A stretch of 58,226 nucleotides of DNA from Candidatus Phytoplasma tritici (GTDB lineage: Bacteria > Bacillota_I > Bacilli_A > Acholeplasmatales > Acholeplasmataceae): contig NZ_AVAO01000002.1 in assembly GCF_000495255.1 (NCBI RefSeq), positions 1 through 58,226 of the forward strand, in the 5' to 3' direction. Within the stretch, counting starts at the first letter, position 1. Each line of letters begins with the position of its first letter. Shown piece after piece: positions 34,645-46,501 of the stretch. A program made the position numbers and the translations under genes. The notes beneath the pieces were generated by a model. That model made no database searches and had not been told where the DNA came from. It saw only the letters and a program-made list of their open reading frames with translations.

Positions 34645-37026
34645 TTAAATATTAACATTATCTAAAATAAAAAAATAATTCAAATGTTTAGAAATTAAAT
34701 CTATGTGTTGTTGCAAATAATCATTTAAGGAAAAATAATTAATTTTGTAATTTTCATTGTTTCGTTCTAAATGGCGCAATAATTGCAATATGACAATTTT
34801 TTTCATGTCTAAAATATTTTCTTGTAAAAAAACATATAATGTTTCTAAATCTAAATTCGGAACTAATTTGTGATTCTCAAAAAAAACTTTTCTTTTCAAT
34901 AAAGTTAATACATATTTTTTTTCTTTTATTTGCTGTAATAAATTTTGATAATAATTTATAATTTCATCATCCAAACTTAAATATTGATTGATAAAATCTT
35001 GGGCACAATTTGAAGAAATATTTAATTCGGGAATTATTTCTTTTATCCATGCATCCACACAAAAATTCGTTGTTTCAGAAAGATTTTGAGAGTCCTTTTT
35101 GATTTCTGATTTGGGTGAATTTACAAAAAATTGTAAAATTTGTTCATAATTTAAAAGATGATTTTTTTTTATTTTAAAATAATTTTTAATTTTTTGAATA
35201 TTTCCTAAAGTAGCTAAAATTTTTAACGAAAAGCAAAAAAAATTATCATTAATTAAATAATTATAAGATTTTTTATTGTTTGTCGTATTTAAAAAACAAC
35301 TGTTTTGATATTCAAAAACATCTTTGAATGATTTTAATTGATTGATTTGAGTTTCTTGTGTTGGTTCTTGTTCTTGCCTTTGATTTTTTTTTGGTATTTT
35401 TTCTTGTTGTATCTCTATTTTTTCATCTATATTTTTTTCTATTGGGTGTGCTTCTATTATTTGTTTTTGTTGTAATAAATTAGTTTCATATTCTAATTGA
35501 GCTAAAATATTTGATAAGGGAAGCTCTATTTCTTGAAACAAAAATAATTGGTTTTGGGCTTTTAAATAATGAAAAACAATATTTTTAATGGCGTGCAATA
35601 AAAAAGCTTTAAAAGCTACTTTTTGCTCTAAAATTAAAATGTTTTGAGATAATTGGTTTGCATAATTTGTGTTATTTAAAATATCTATTTTTGCTATAAT
35701 ATGACTAAATTCAAGATTTTTCAAAGGAAATAAAAGATAAGAAGAACAAATTAAATCAAAGATAACTCCGTTTAGTTCTTTATGTTGTTTTTTTAAAAAA
35801 AGTTGTGTTGCTTGATTGTGAAAAACAATTTTATAAAAATTAGCATCTTTTAGATAATTGCAAAAGTTATTATTGGCAAAAGCCAAATTGGAATCTATAA
35901 AAAAATGTTCATTGTAATTAGAAAAACCAATTCCTTGCAAAAAAGTATTTGAGTCATTTTCTTTTTCTAACTCAAAAAAACAAGCCCAAATTTGGTATGG
36001 TTGAATTTGCGCCAAAAAAATATTTAGAGCATTTTGGTTTTTGATAATTTGATAATGAAAGTTGTTTTGAGGTTGGTTGGCGTCTTGTTTTGGAACTTTT
36101 TGAACGTTATTATCATTGTTGTTAGTGTTAATGGTGGTGTTTGTTTCTTTTGCAAATCTTGCATATTTGGTAATAGCTAAGCGTCTAAAATCCATTTCTT
36201 CATAAAAATTTTTAAGTTTTTGTTCCAAACGTATTTGAATTTCTGTTTGCATACAATCAAAGGGCAAAGGAACTTTAAGGTTAATTGCGGTAAGTATTTT
36301 GCTAAGTTCTAAATCAGCTTGGGAATTTTGGATTTTGGTTTTTAAAATAGGTTTAATGTTGTCTAAATTTTGCATTAAATTATCTAGAGTATCGTATTCT
36401 TGTAATAACTTTTGAGCAGTTTTAGGTCCTATTCCCAACACTCCTTTAATGTTATCGGAAGGATCACCAATTAAACTTTTATAATCAATCATTTGATATT
36501 CTTTAAGACTGTATTCTTCAAGCAAAGTAGAAGGTGTGTAGCATTTAATTTCACGCAATCCTTTTTTAAGCAAACAAACAGTAATTTTTTCATCTACTAA
36601 TTGCAACAAATCATGATCACTGGAATAAATAGATACTGTCTTGTTTTGATTGCTTGCTTCTTTGGCTAGAGTGCCTATAATATCATCGGCTTCGTATTCA
36701 TCTTGGGAATGATATTTAACACCAATTAGGTCTAAATATTGTTTAATCAAAGGAATTTGACTAATCAATGCAGAAGGTGTTTCTGGTCTACCTTGTTTAT
36801 AAGCATCGTATAATTGGTGTCTTTTGGTAGGTTTATGAGTATCAAAAGCTACTAAAATATAACCTTTAGTTTCTTCTAAAATTTTTTCAAACATTCTAAT
36901 AAAAGACAAAAGAGCATTAGTATAAATCCCTTTTTTATTTTGCAAAAGGGGCTTATATTTGTTTGCGGTTGCGTGATATGCTCGAAATAAAAGCGAATTG
37001 CCATCAACTAAAACTAAATGTTTCAT
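34645..37026 (-). CDS. polA: DNA polymerase I-like protein with eroded polymerase domain
   Basis: A 793-residue protein. Residues 1-290 are a complete 5'-3' exonuclease: VDGNSLLFRAYHA, AFDTHKPTKRH, EYEADDIIG, SSDHDLLQLV and GDPSDNIKGVLGIGPKTAQ. The middle resembles the inactive 3'-5' exonuclease fold. The polymerase part is still recognisable by ELPLSNILAQLEYE and by KKYVLTLLKRKVFF (compare GYVETLFGRRRY). Motif A (DYSQIELR), the O-helix (RRxxKxxNFG) and motif C (HDE) are all missing, and a Q/E/K-rich low-complexity stretch fills part of the gap. The frame is intact. It probably acts as a flap/RNA-primer exonuclease, like the exonuclease-only proteins of mycoplasmas. First gene of the polA-mutM-dnaB-dnaI run. 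Confidence 0.88.
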   Translation of the reverse strand: MKHLVLVDGNSLLFRAYHATANKYKPLLQNKKGIYTNALLSFIRMFEKILEETKGYILVAFDTHKPTKRHQLYDAYKQGRPETPSALISQIPLIKQYLDLIGVKYHSQDEYEADDIIGTLAKEASNQNKTVSIYSSDHDLLQLVDEKITVCLLKKGLREIKCYTPSTLLEEYSLKEYQMIDYKSLIGDPSDNIKGVLGIGPKTAQKLLQEYDTLDNLMQNLDNIKPILKTKIQNSQADLELSKILTAINLKVPLPFDCMQTEIQIRLEQKLKNFYEEMDFRRLAITKYARFAKETNTTINTNNNDNNVQKVPKQDANQPQNNFHYQIIKNQNALNIFLAQIQPYQIWACFFELEKENDSNTFLQGIGFSNYNEHFFIDSNLAFANNNFCNYLKDANFYKIVFHNQATQLFLKKQHKELNGVIFDLICSSYLLFPLKNLEFSHIIAKIDILNNTNYANQLSQNILILEQKVAFKAFLLHAIKNIVFHYLKAQNQLFLFQEIELPLSNILAQLEYETNLLQQKQIIEAHPIEKNIDEKIEIQQEKIPKKNQRQEQEPTQETQINQLKSFKDVFEYQNSCFLNTTNNKKSYNYLINDNFFCFSLKILATLGNIQKIKNYFKIKKNHLLNYEQILQFFVNSPKSEIKKDSQNLSETTNFCVDAWIKEIIPELNISSNCAQDFINQYLSLDDEIINYYQNLLQQIKEKKYVLTLLKRKVFFENHKLVPNLDLETLYVFLQENILDMKKIVILQLLRHLERNNENYKINYFSLNDYLQQHIDLISKHLNYFFILDNVNI

Positions 37027-37131
37027 TGTTTCTCCTATTTATTTTATCGTTTAGCTAATAGCCAAAATTTGATTATAAGTTAATAATGATTATGCTATTT
37101 GTAAGGTACAAAAAAACAATTAATATAATAT

Positions 37132-37161
37132 TAAAAAAAGAAAGTTTGGAAAAACTTTCTT
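37132..37161 (-). terminator. terminator of ftsY-ffh
   Basis: A 10-bp stem AAGAAAGTTT / AAACTTTCTT with a 4-nt loop; the minus strand then has seven Ts. It separates ffh from the polA unit. Confidence 0.8.
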
Positions 37162-37225
37162 AGAATACAAGGTTTTGTTTGTGTTCTTATTTTATTGCGT
37201 CTATAAAAAGATTTTATAATTTTAA

Positions 37226-38599
37226 TTATTTATTATTATTATGCATATCACGAAAAAAAGCCATCGGATCATTTTGTAATTTATCAAGATCTTGATCATC
37301 AAAATGTTGCATTTGCTTAACTAATTTTTTTTGTTGTTCTAAAAGGGTAATTAGCTTATTGACATCACTTAATTGATTACCAGAACCTTTGGCAATTCTT
37401 TGTCTACGTCTACTGCTCAAAGCAATTAATTGAGGATTTTTCTTTTCTTGTTTAGTCATACTTTGAATTAAAACTTCAAATTTATTAAATCCATCATCAC
37501 CTAAACTAGCAGAAAGTTGTTTCATCTTGCCACCTAATCCAGGAATAAAACTTAACAATTTACTGAAAGAACCCATTTTTTTTAATGTTTTTAATTGCTT
37601 TTGAAAATCATAATAATTATAACTATCATCAAATAATTTTTCCATCATTTGTTTACTTTGATGAGGATCAACTTTATCATTAAATGTTTCAATTAAAGTT
37701 AAAATATCTCCCATTCCTAAAAGACGAGATGCCATTCTATCAGGATTAAAGGGCTCTAAACTATCAATTTTCTCTGAAGAAGAAACAAATTTTAAAGGAA
37801 GATCTGTCATTGCTCTTACTGATAAAGCAGCTCCTCCTTTAGTATCTGCATCCATTTTGGTCAAAATAACTCCAGTTGCTCCTAATTGATTATGAAACGA
37901 CTTAGCAGTATTAGCAAATTGTTGTCCTGAAAGACAATCCACAACTAACAAAATTTCTGAAGGGTCAGCTTTGGCTTTAATTTGTTGCAATTCTTGCATC
38001 ATTGTCTCATCAATATCAAGGCGCCCCGCAGTATCAATAATTACTGCATCATATCCTTCTTGGAAAGCATATTTTAATCCTGCATCTACAATATCTAAAA
38101 CAGCAGTATCAGGTTTAGAAAAAACATCAATATTAATTTGTTTACCAATAACTTTTAATTGTTCTATTGCTCCTGGACGATAAATATCACAAGCTAAAAG
38201 CAAAACTTTTTTACTATTTTTTTTACGCAACCAAAGAGCTAATTTTCCTACAGTAGTCGTTTTCCCGCTTCCTTGCAACCCGATTAACATTAAAGTATCC
38301 AAATTGCAATTAGGCTTAAAGATAAGATCCGAACGAGTGGAACCCAAAATTTGAATTAAGGTTTCGTTTACAATTTTAATAATATGTTCTTTAGGATTTA
38401 GACCTTTTAAAACTTCTTGTTTCAAAGTTTTTTTTTCAATAATTTCATTAAACTTATCAATAACTTGTAAATTAACATCAGCTTCTACCAAAGAAACTTT
38501 AATATCTTGCATAATATTTTGAATGTCTTGTTGTTCTAGGATTTTTTTTCCTCTAATTTTATTAATAACTTTTTGTAAGCCTTCGCCTAATATACTCAT
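37226..38599 (-). CDS. ffh: signal recognition particle protein Ffh
   Basis: A 457-residue SRP54 GTPase that targets nascent membrane proteins to the translocon together with SRP RNA and FtsY. N domain about 1-90, G domain with LIGLQGSGKTTTVGKLA (P-loop), DTAGRLDID, TKMDADTKGGAALS and the closing GMGD, then a Met-rich M domain (GSFSKLLSFIPGLGGKMK, SRRRQRIAKGSGNQ). Length is standard. It follows ftsY by 140 bases on the same strand, so the two SRP GTPases are co-transcribed. The start follows AAAGGAG. The SRP RNA is not in this window. Confidence 0.96.
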   Translation of the reverse strand: MSILGEGLQKVINKIRGKKILEQQDIQNIMQDIKVSLVEADVNLQVIDKFNEIIEKKTLKQEVLKGLNPKEHIIKIVNETLIQILGSTRSDLIFKPNCNLDTLMLIGLQGSGKTTTVGKLALWLRKKNSKKVLLLACDIYRPGAIEQLKVIGKQINIDVFSKPDTAVLDIVDAGLKYAFQEGYDAVIIDTAGRLDIDETMMQELQQIKAKADPSEILLVVDCLSGQQFANTAKSFHNQLGATGVILTKMDADTKGGAALSVRAMTDLPLKFVSSSEKIDSLEPFNPDRMASRLLGMGDILTLIETFNDKVDPHQSKQMMEKLFDDSYNYYDFQKQLKTLKKMGSFSKLLSFIPGLGGKMKQLSASLGDDGFNKFEVLIQSMTKQEKKNPQLIALSSRRRQRIAKGSGNQLSDVNKLITLLEQQKKLVKQMQHFDDQDLDKLQNDPMAFFRDMHNNNK

Positions 38600-38739
38600 A
38601 TTTTTATCTCCTTTTTGATTTTGTAAAATTTGTTTTTGTGGGGTTTAATTTTTTTTAAGTGGGGGTGATGATTTTTGAATTCTTGATTTTTGATATAATA
38701 AAATTTTTTTATGTGTTATTTTTTCTTTATAATTAGCAA

Positions 38740-39801
38740 TTATAAAATATCTTCAGAAGTAAAAAAACCTTCAAATAAATTAAAAAGATAATTTTTAACA
38801 TCAAAAGTAATTAAATCTTGGGCTTTTTCGCCTACACCAATATATTTAGTGGGCAAATTGTATAAATACTTAATTGCAAAAATAATCCCTCCTTTGGAAG
38901 TGCCATCAAGTTTGGTTAAAATAGCTCCTGAAAGTGGGGTTGCTTGATTGAACAAATCAACTTGATTAAGAGCATTTTGTCCTGTAGTAGCATCCAAAAC
39001 TAAAAAAGTTTGTAAATTTGAGGCAGGCAAATGTTTGCAAATAACACGATTGATTTTAGCTAATTCTTGCATTAAATTAGTTTTGTTTTGTAATCTTCCA
39101 GCAGTATCACACAAAATAATATCATAATTTTGACTTTTAGCAAATTCGATTCCTTCAAAAATAACACTTGCAGGATGAGTTGGTAAGGGCTTGCAAAAAA
39201 CTTCAACACCTACTCTTTTTGCCCAAATTTGGAGTTGTGCTACTGCACCTGCACGAAAAGTATCAGCAGCAATTAACAGTACTTTTTTGCCTTCTTGTTT
39301 CAATGCTTCGGCCATTTTTCCAATAGTAGTTGTTTTTCCTACTCCATTAACTCCAGTAAACAAATACATTTGAGGAAAGTTATTTTGAGATGTAAAAGTG
39401 TCTTTGGGATTTGTTGAGTTGGGGCTTTGGTTTTGTTTTATTTTTTGTTTTTCTTGTTCTTGTTCTTGCGAACTTTCTAATGTGTCTTTCATATTTTTCA
39501 TATTTTGATACAAATCAAACATTTTAGAAACAACAACGGAAGGAAGTTTTTGAGGATTTTTAATTTGAAATTGATTAATTTCATCTTTGATAGATTGCAT
39601 CAAAAAAAGAATGGTTTTAGTACCAAAATCAGCTTGAATTAACAAACTTTCTAATGCTTGTAATAGGGATTGTTCAATATTGTTAGATTGCTTCAAAAGA
39701 GTTTGAAAATCTAAAAAACTAGCTTTGGTTTTTTTAAGACCTAGTTGATATTTATCATCATTTTTACTTTTAAAAAATTTACTTTTCAACCATTTAAACA
39801 T
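38740..39801 (-). CDS. ftsY: signal recognition particle receptor FtsY
   Basis: A 353-residue SRP receptor GTPase at the inner face of the membrane. The NG domain has FTGVNGVGKTTTIGKMA, AADTFRAGAVAQL, DTAGRLQNK, TKLDGTSKGG and GVGEKAQDL near the end. The N-terminal acidic A domain of E. coli is absent; instead there is a basic start (FKWLKSKFFKSK), as in many Firmicutes. A Q/K/S-rich insert (QEQEQEKQKIKQNQSPNS) lies between N and G domains. Start follows AAAGGAG. Upstream of ffh. Confidence 0.95.
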   Translation of the reverse strand: MFKWLKSKFFKSKNDDKYQLGLKKTKASFLDFQTLLKQSNNIEQSLLQALESLLIQADFGTKTILFLMQSIKDEINQFQIKNPQKLPSVVVSKMFDLYQNMKNMKDTLESSQEQEQEKQKIKQNQSPNSTNPKDTFTSQNNFPQMYLFTGVNGVGKTTTIGKMAEALKQEGKKVLLIAADTFRAGAVAQLQIWAKRVGVEVFCKPLPTHPASVIFEGIEFAKSQNYDIILCDTAGRLQNKTNLMQELAKINRVICKHLPASNLQTFLVLDATTGQNALNQVDLFNQATPLSGAILTKLDGTSKGGIIFAIKYLYNLPTKYIGVGEKAQDLITFDVKNYLFNLFEGFFTSEDIL

Positions 39802-40146
39802 TTATAAACTCTCCTTTTTGGAAGTAATTAAGGTATCAAAATAAAAAACTTATACCCAATTATTATAACTAAAATAATTTCTTTTTGATTGAGTTTTTTA
39901 GGGTTTTGGTTTTTGTTATCATAAAATATTTGATGATAAATTAAAAAAACAAAAACAAACAATAAAAAGAATTTTATTATAACCCCAATTAGCGAACTTT
40001 ATTTCAAATACCAAAATTGACTAATTACAATATTATAAATAATAAATGTTCCAAAAAACAAAAAACAGAAATTAAAAATTAATTCCTGTTTTAAATTTAT
40101 AAATAATATTAATTATTAATCCTTTTTTCAAAAATTCCATAAAACT
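39802..40146. other. gene-free stretch upstream of ftsY
   Basis: No coding sequence supported; presumably contains the ftsY promoter. No clear boxes. Confidence 0.4.
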
Positions 40147-40706
40147 TTAATAAAAATAAGGATAAAATAAGGATGAAAATTGACTTAATTGCGAAAATGA
40201 TGCCAACCAAAAAAAAGCAACAACATAAAATAAAATAACATAAAACATAGTAATAACAAAGAAATTAAAATCTACAAAATCAAATTTATTAATTAATCGT
40301 TGATTATTTTGTTTTTTAAACTTTTTATAATAAAGCAAAGTGGTAATTGTAAAATTACTAACAATAATAAAAATAAAAGAAAGGATAATAATAAAATGGT
40401 TAAATGTTGCTTTTTGTAAATTGAGTTTTAAAATAAGCATCTACCAAACCTGAAAGCATTCCTACAAAAGTCCCAAAAGTCAAAAGACAAATAGGAGTAA
40501 CAAATTTAGAAATACCAAAAATAAAACAAGATAATAAAGCTGTAATAATAAAGACAATTAAAGGAAGTGGTAAATATTTAAATATATTGGAATTAGTATA
40601 TTTGGGTTTTGTTGGTATAAAAAATTAATTCATAATAACTAATTGAATAAGAAAGGACTAAAAAAATAAAATATAGTTGTTCCAATCCATAAAGATTTTT
40701 TTGCAT
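40147..40706 (-). pseudogene. multi-helix membrane protein, frameshifted
   Basis: Three successive frames on the minus strand each encode hydrophobic helices. The first is MQKNLYGLEQLYFIFLVLSY with SISYYELIFY. The second is NIFKYLPLPLIVFIITALL, then FIFGISKFVTPICLLTFGTF and VGMLSGLVDAYFKTQF. The third is the open 97-residue part (FNHFIIILSFIFIIVSNFTI, KFDFVDFNFFVITMFYVILF). Two single-base shifts would restore one protein of about 180 residues. It has no recognisable family and no good ribosome site at the first ATG. It is a broken membrane protein or, less likely, two overlapping small ORFs. Confidence 0.4.
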
Positions 40707-40982
40707 AATATTTTTTATGAGTTATTGTATTTTAAACTAAAAACTTGGGTTTTTATTGAATATTTTTATCAATTTCTTGTTTAATGCTATTTAATAAAAA
40801 CATATTTTTAAACTCTTTATAAATTTATATTATTTTATTAAATCAAAAATATTTATCTTTATTAAAACTTTCAAACACTTATTATAACTAAAATAGTTAA
40901 TTAGTAGTTAATTTAATATGTTAAATATTAAATTAACTATGTAAAACTATAAAAATTTAAACATTAATATTACCAAATAACA

Positions 40983-41005
40983 AAAAAACCAACTTTTAAG
41001 TTGGT
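40983..41005 (-). terminator. terminator of the hrcA-grpE-dnaK-dnaJ operon
   Basis: Hairpin ACCAACTT-TT-AAGTTGGT followed on the minus strand by seven Ts. Same sequence as the terminators at 21858 and 56132. Confidence 0.8.
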
Positions 41006-41010
41006 CTCCT

Positions 41011-41055
41011 TATTATTTGTATTATTTGTATTATTTGTATTATTTGTATTATTTG
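41011..41055. repeat. 9-bp tandem repeat in the dnaJ 3' region
   Basis: Five exact copies of TATTATTTG plus a partial sixth, between the dnaJ stop and its terminator. A unit of nine bases outside coding sequence is a likely variable-number locus. Confidence 0.85.
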
Positions 41056-41081
41056 TATTATTATTTATATCATTACTTATA

Positions 41082-42149
41082 TTAACTACGATGTTGCAAA
41101 TCTAATAATTTTTGATATAATCTTTCTTCTTCTAAACTTAATGTGTTAGGAGTTTTGAGATGAACAACAACATACTGATCACCTTTACGATAAGAAGAAT
41201 TAAGATGTGCAACTCCTTTATTTTTCATTCTTAATTTGTTTCCTGATTGAATCCCTGCAGGAATTTTTAAAGCTACTTCACCATAAATAGTAGGAATCAA
41301 AATATTAGTTCCTAAAACAGCTTCTGGCAAAGTAATAAAGATTTCTAAAATAATATCATATTCACGCCTCACAAAAGATTCATGAGGACGCACTTTAAAA
41401 GTAATATATAGATCTCCTGCTTTTTGATTATTACTTAAAGGAACAAAATTTCCTTTCCCAGGAACTTGCAAAGACATTCCTTCTTGAATCCCTGCAGGAA
41501 TATTAAAAGTAGCTGATTGCTTAACTTTTTGACGTTTTTTTCCATGACAAGCATAACATTTATTTTTAATTTCTTGTCCTTTGCCACTACAATTAGGACA
41601 AACTTGACGTGAACGAATGTTACCTAAAAAAGTTCTTTGCTCAGTAATAATTTGTCCAGTTCCGCCACAACGTCTACAATTAATGACATCTTGATGGGAA
41701 ACTGCTCCTTTACCATAACAAACTCTACAATCAGCTTCTACAGTAATTTCAATAGTTTTGTTAGCTCCTAAAACAGCATCCATAAAACCAATAGTCATCT
41801 CTACTTTTTTATCATAAGAAGGCTTTTTAGTTTGTTGATTACCAAAAATATCTCCAAAAGAACTAAAAAAAGAATCCCCAAAAGAATCAAAGCCATCAAA
41901 ACCACCACCACCAAAGCCAGAAAAACCGTTATCTGAAGCATCACCAAAACGATCATAATTACTTTTTTTAGAAGCATCTCCTAAAACACTATAAGCTTCT
42001 TGAACTTCTTTAAATTTGCTCTCAGTGTTAGCTTCTTTGGAAATATCAGGATGATATTTTTTAGCAAGACTAAGATAAGCTTTTTTGATGTCCTCAGGAC
42101 TTGCGTCTTTATCTAGACCCAAAATATGATAATAATCTTTTTTTGTCAT
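41082..42149 (-). CDS. dnaJ: chaperone DnaJ
   Basis: A 355-residue type I J-protein that delivers substrates to DnaK and stimulates its ATPase. J domain with HPD in [13 protein letters not shown]-rich linker ([16 protein letters not shown]), four zinc-finger repeats ([32 protein letters not shown]), and C-terminal substrate-binding domains. The fourth repeat ends HGKK instead of xGxG, but its cysteines are kept. Last gene of the heat-shock operon, 148 bases after dnaK with a hairpin in between. Start has AGGAG. Confidence 0.96.
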   Translation of the reverse strand: MTKKDYYHILGLDKDASPEDIKKAYLSLAKKYHPDISKEANTESKFKEVQEAYSVLGDASKKSNYDRFGDASDNGFSGFGGGGFDGFDSFGDSFFSSFGDIFGNQQTKKPSYDKKVEMTIGFMDAVLGANKTIEITVEADCRVCYGKGAVSHQDVINCRRCGGTGQIITEQRTFLGNIRSRQVCPNCSGKGQEIKNKCYACHGKKRQKVKQSATFNIPAGIQEGMSLQVPGKGNFVPLSNNQKAGDLYITFKVRPHESFVRREYDIILEIFITLPEAVLGTNILIPTIYGEVALKIPAGIQSGNKLRMKNKGVAHLNSSYRKGDQYVVVHLKTPNTLSLEEERLYQKLLDLQHRS

Positions 42150-42178
42150 TGTAGCTAACTTCTCCTAATAATAAAACT

Positions 42179-42197
42179 AAGGGGTTTTTGCCCCTTT
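42179..42197 (-). promoter_or_regulatory. hairpin between dnaK and dnaJ
   Basis: AAAGGGG and CCCCTT pair around CAAAAA on the minus strand, followed by a short T-rich stretch. It may be an attenuator or mRNA-processing site that makes dnaJ less abundant than dnaK. Confidence 0.45.
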
Positions 42198-42297
42198 GAT
42201 TTCATTATTTTTTATAGTTTTGTTTTTTTGTTTGTTTTTGTATTATTTATGTTTTTAGTATTTTATTGTTATTATTTGTTATTATTGTTGTTATTGA

Positions 42298-44836
<2,539 letters not shown>

Positions 44837-45007
44837 CTTAAAACCTCTTTTCTTGATATAATTATTTTTTTATTTCGTTACTTACAAGTATTTTGGTAGA
44901 CTGTTTAGTTATTGTAATTTCTTAGTTAAATTATAAATTATTTACTTATTATTTGTTATAATTGTTTATTTTACAATTATTTATTGTATTATTTATTCTT
45001 TTATTTG

Positions 45008-46039
45008 TTATTCTTGATCGTTTAATTTAGATAAATGAACTGCCAAATATTCCAAAATAGGAATAACTTTAGGATATTTCATCCACGAAGGTCCTACAAC
45101 TGCAATTCTTCCTTTCTCATTAGGATTTACATCAAAAGGAATAGAAAGAATCATACAATCTTTTAAAGGAGTAAGTTGCAAGCCATCAGAAAATTTAAAA
45201 GACAAACTATCTTGATTTAACATAATTTTTAATAATTCTTTACACTCTAAAAGACCCATAAATTTTTTAATAATTTCGGGATTGCTTAATTCAGGTTTTT
45301 CAAGCATTTTAGAAACCCCCGAAAAATAAAGATTCTCTGAGGCAAAACTACTAAAAACTTCCATAAACAAAGCAATTAATTGTTCTTGAAAACAAATATA
45401 TTTAGCAATAGTTTGTTTAAAAAAATCACTTTGAATAATGTGGGCTGCTTCTGATAAAAACTTATCTGTCAACAAATCGTTTACTACTTTCACTACATCT
45501 TTAAGATCATAAATGCTAATTTCTTTTGTTTGATCCAAAGAAATATTTTGATGTTGTACATTTCCTTTATCAGTAATAATCAAAATAACAGCTTGAGTAC
45601 TATTTAAAGGAATAAAGTCAATTTTAGTAATTTTACTATTATTAAAAATATCAGAACCAATTGCCATAGCAGTATAATTAGTTAAATTATTTAACAAATT
45701 AAGAGCTTCTTTAATTACTTGTCCTTTACAAAAACGTTTTTTTTGAATCACTTTGTCAATGCTTTCAAACATACAAGAAACATCATGATCACGCGTTAAT
45801 AAATGGTTTAGATAGTAAGTATAACCCTTAAAAGAAGGCACTCTACCACTAGAAGTATGATTTTTTTGTAAAAAACCTTCTTTTTCTAATTGCACCATAT
45901 CATAACGAATAGTAGCACTTGCAAATTTAAGATAAGGCAAATGGGTAAGCAGTTTAGAACCTACGGGTTGTCCTTTTTGTGAATAGTTTTCAACTACAGC
46001 CTTTAGGATTAATTTTTTTCTATCTGAAAGCATATTCAT
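45008..46039 (-). CDS. hrcA: heat-inducible transcription repressor HrcA
   Basis: A 343-residue repressor of the CIRCE regulon. Start MLSDRKKLILKAVVENYSQ, then the winged-helix part GQPVGSKLL and FASATIRYDMVQLEKEGFL, then KNHTSSGRVPSFKGYTYYL, a GAF-like middle domain, and DCMILSIPFDVNPNEKGRI with VVGPSWMKYPKVIPIL at the end. First gene of the heat-shock operon; a CIRCE-like sequence and a strong promoter lie just upstream, so it represses itself. The ATG at 46039 (MNMLS) has GAGG at seven bases; the ATG two codons later is equally possible. Confidence 0.95.
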   Translation of the reverse strand: MNMLSDRKKLILKAVVENYSQKGQPVGSKLLTHLPYLKFASATIRYDMVQLEKEGFLQKNHTSSGRVPSFKGYTYYLNHLLTRDHDVSCMFESIDKVIQKKRFCKGQVIKEALNLLNNLTNYTAMAIGSDIFNNSKITKIDFIPLNSTQAVILIITDKGNVQHQNISLDQTKEISIYDLKDVVKVVNDLLTDKFLSEAAHIIQSDFFKQTIAKYICFQEQLIALFMEVFSSFASENLYFSGVSKMLEKPELSNPEIIKKFMGLLECKELLKIMLNQDSLSFKFSDGLQLTPLKDCMILSIPFDVNPNEKGRIAVVGPSWMKYPKVIPILEYLAVHLSKLNDQE

Positions 46040-46045
46040 TACCTC

Positions 46046-46071
46046 TTGGCACTCACATTAACGATTGCCAA
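46046..46071 (-). promoter_or_regulatory. CIRCE-like operator of hrcA
   Basis: TTGGCACTC (46046-46054) and GATTGCCAA (46063-46071) form an inverted repeat with one mismatch and an 8-base spacer. The consensus is TTAGCACTC-N9-GAGTGCTAA. It spans the predicted transcription start and reaches the hrcA ribosome site, the normal place for HrcA binding. Confidence 0.7.
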
Positions 46072-46075
46072 TAAT

Positions 46076-46104
46076 ATTGTATTACTTTTTTTGTTGAATG
46101 TCAA
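46076..46104 (-). promoter_or_regulatory. promoter of the hrcA operon
   Basis: On the minus strand TTGACA (46104-46099), exactly 17 bases, then TACAAT (46081-46076). This is the best consensus promoter in the window. The start point would fall on the edge of the CIRCE-like operator. Confidence 0.8.
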
Positions 46105-46339
46105 CCCTATATTTTCATTTTGTTAAATTTTTATTTATTTTATATTGATTTTAATGTGATTATAAATAATTAATAATAATAATATAAAAAAATCATCCTT
46201 AAATAGAGGGGTAAAGCGGTCTTCTTTTTTTCACTTTTTGAACTGTTTTTGAGCGATTTTTAACCAAAAAAAGAGTAAAATAAATGTAATGATTAAGAAG
46301 GAATTAATCCTAAAATAATAAAAAAGAGGAGTAAATAAT

Positions 46340-46501
46340 ATGCAATAACCACAATAAAATAAAAATTTTATTGTACTTACAATAGAATTTATAGTATTAA
46401 TATTAAGTATTTGTTGGGTTTTAAAATCTAAACAAGAAACAACCAAAGAAGACACAAGCAAAACAACTACAAAAATAACAGGAAGCAATAATGTTGGATG
46501 A
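46340..46501 (+). pseudogene. small membrane protein with two in-frame TAA codons
   Basis: A strong AGAGGAG site precedes ATG 46340. The frame reads MQ-stop-PQ-stop-NKNFIVLTIEFIVLILSICW, then VLKSKQETTKEDTSKTTTKI and ends with TGA overlapping the next gene's start. If the two TAA codons were CAA, the product would be a 53-residue single-helix protein with a Thr/Lys-rich tail. Everything else (ribosome site, helix, coupling to the next ORF) looks like a working gene. The minus-strand 103-residue frame over this region is its shadow. Confidence 0.45.
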
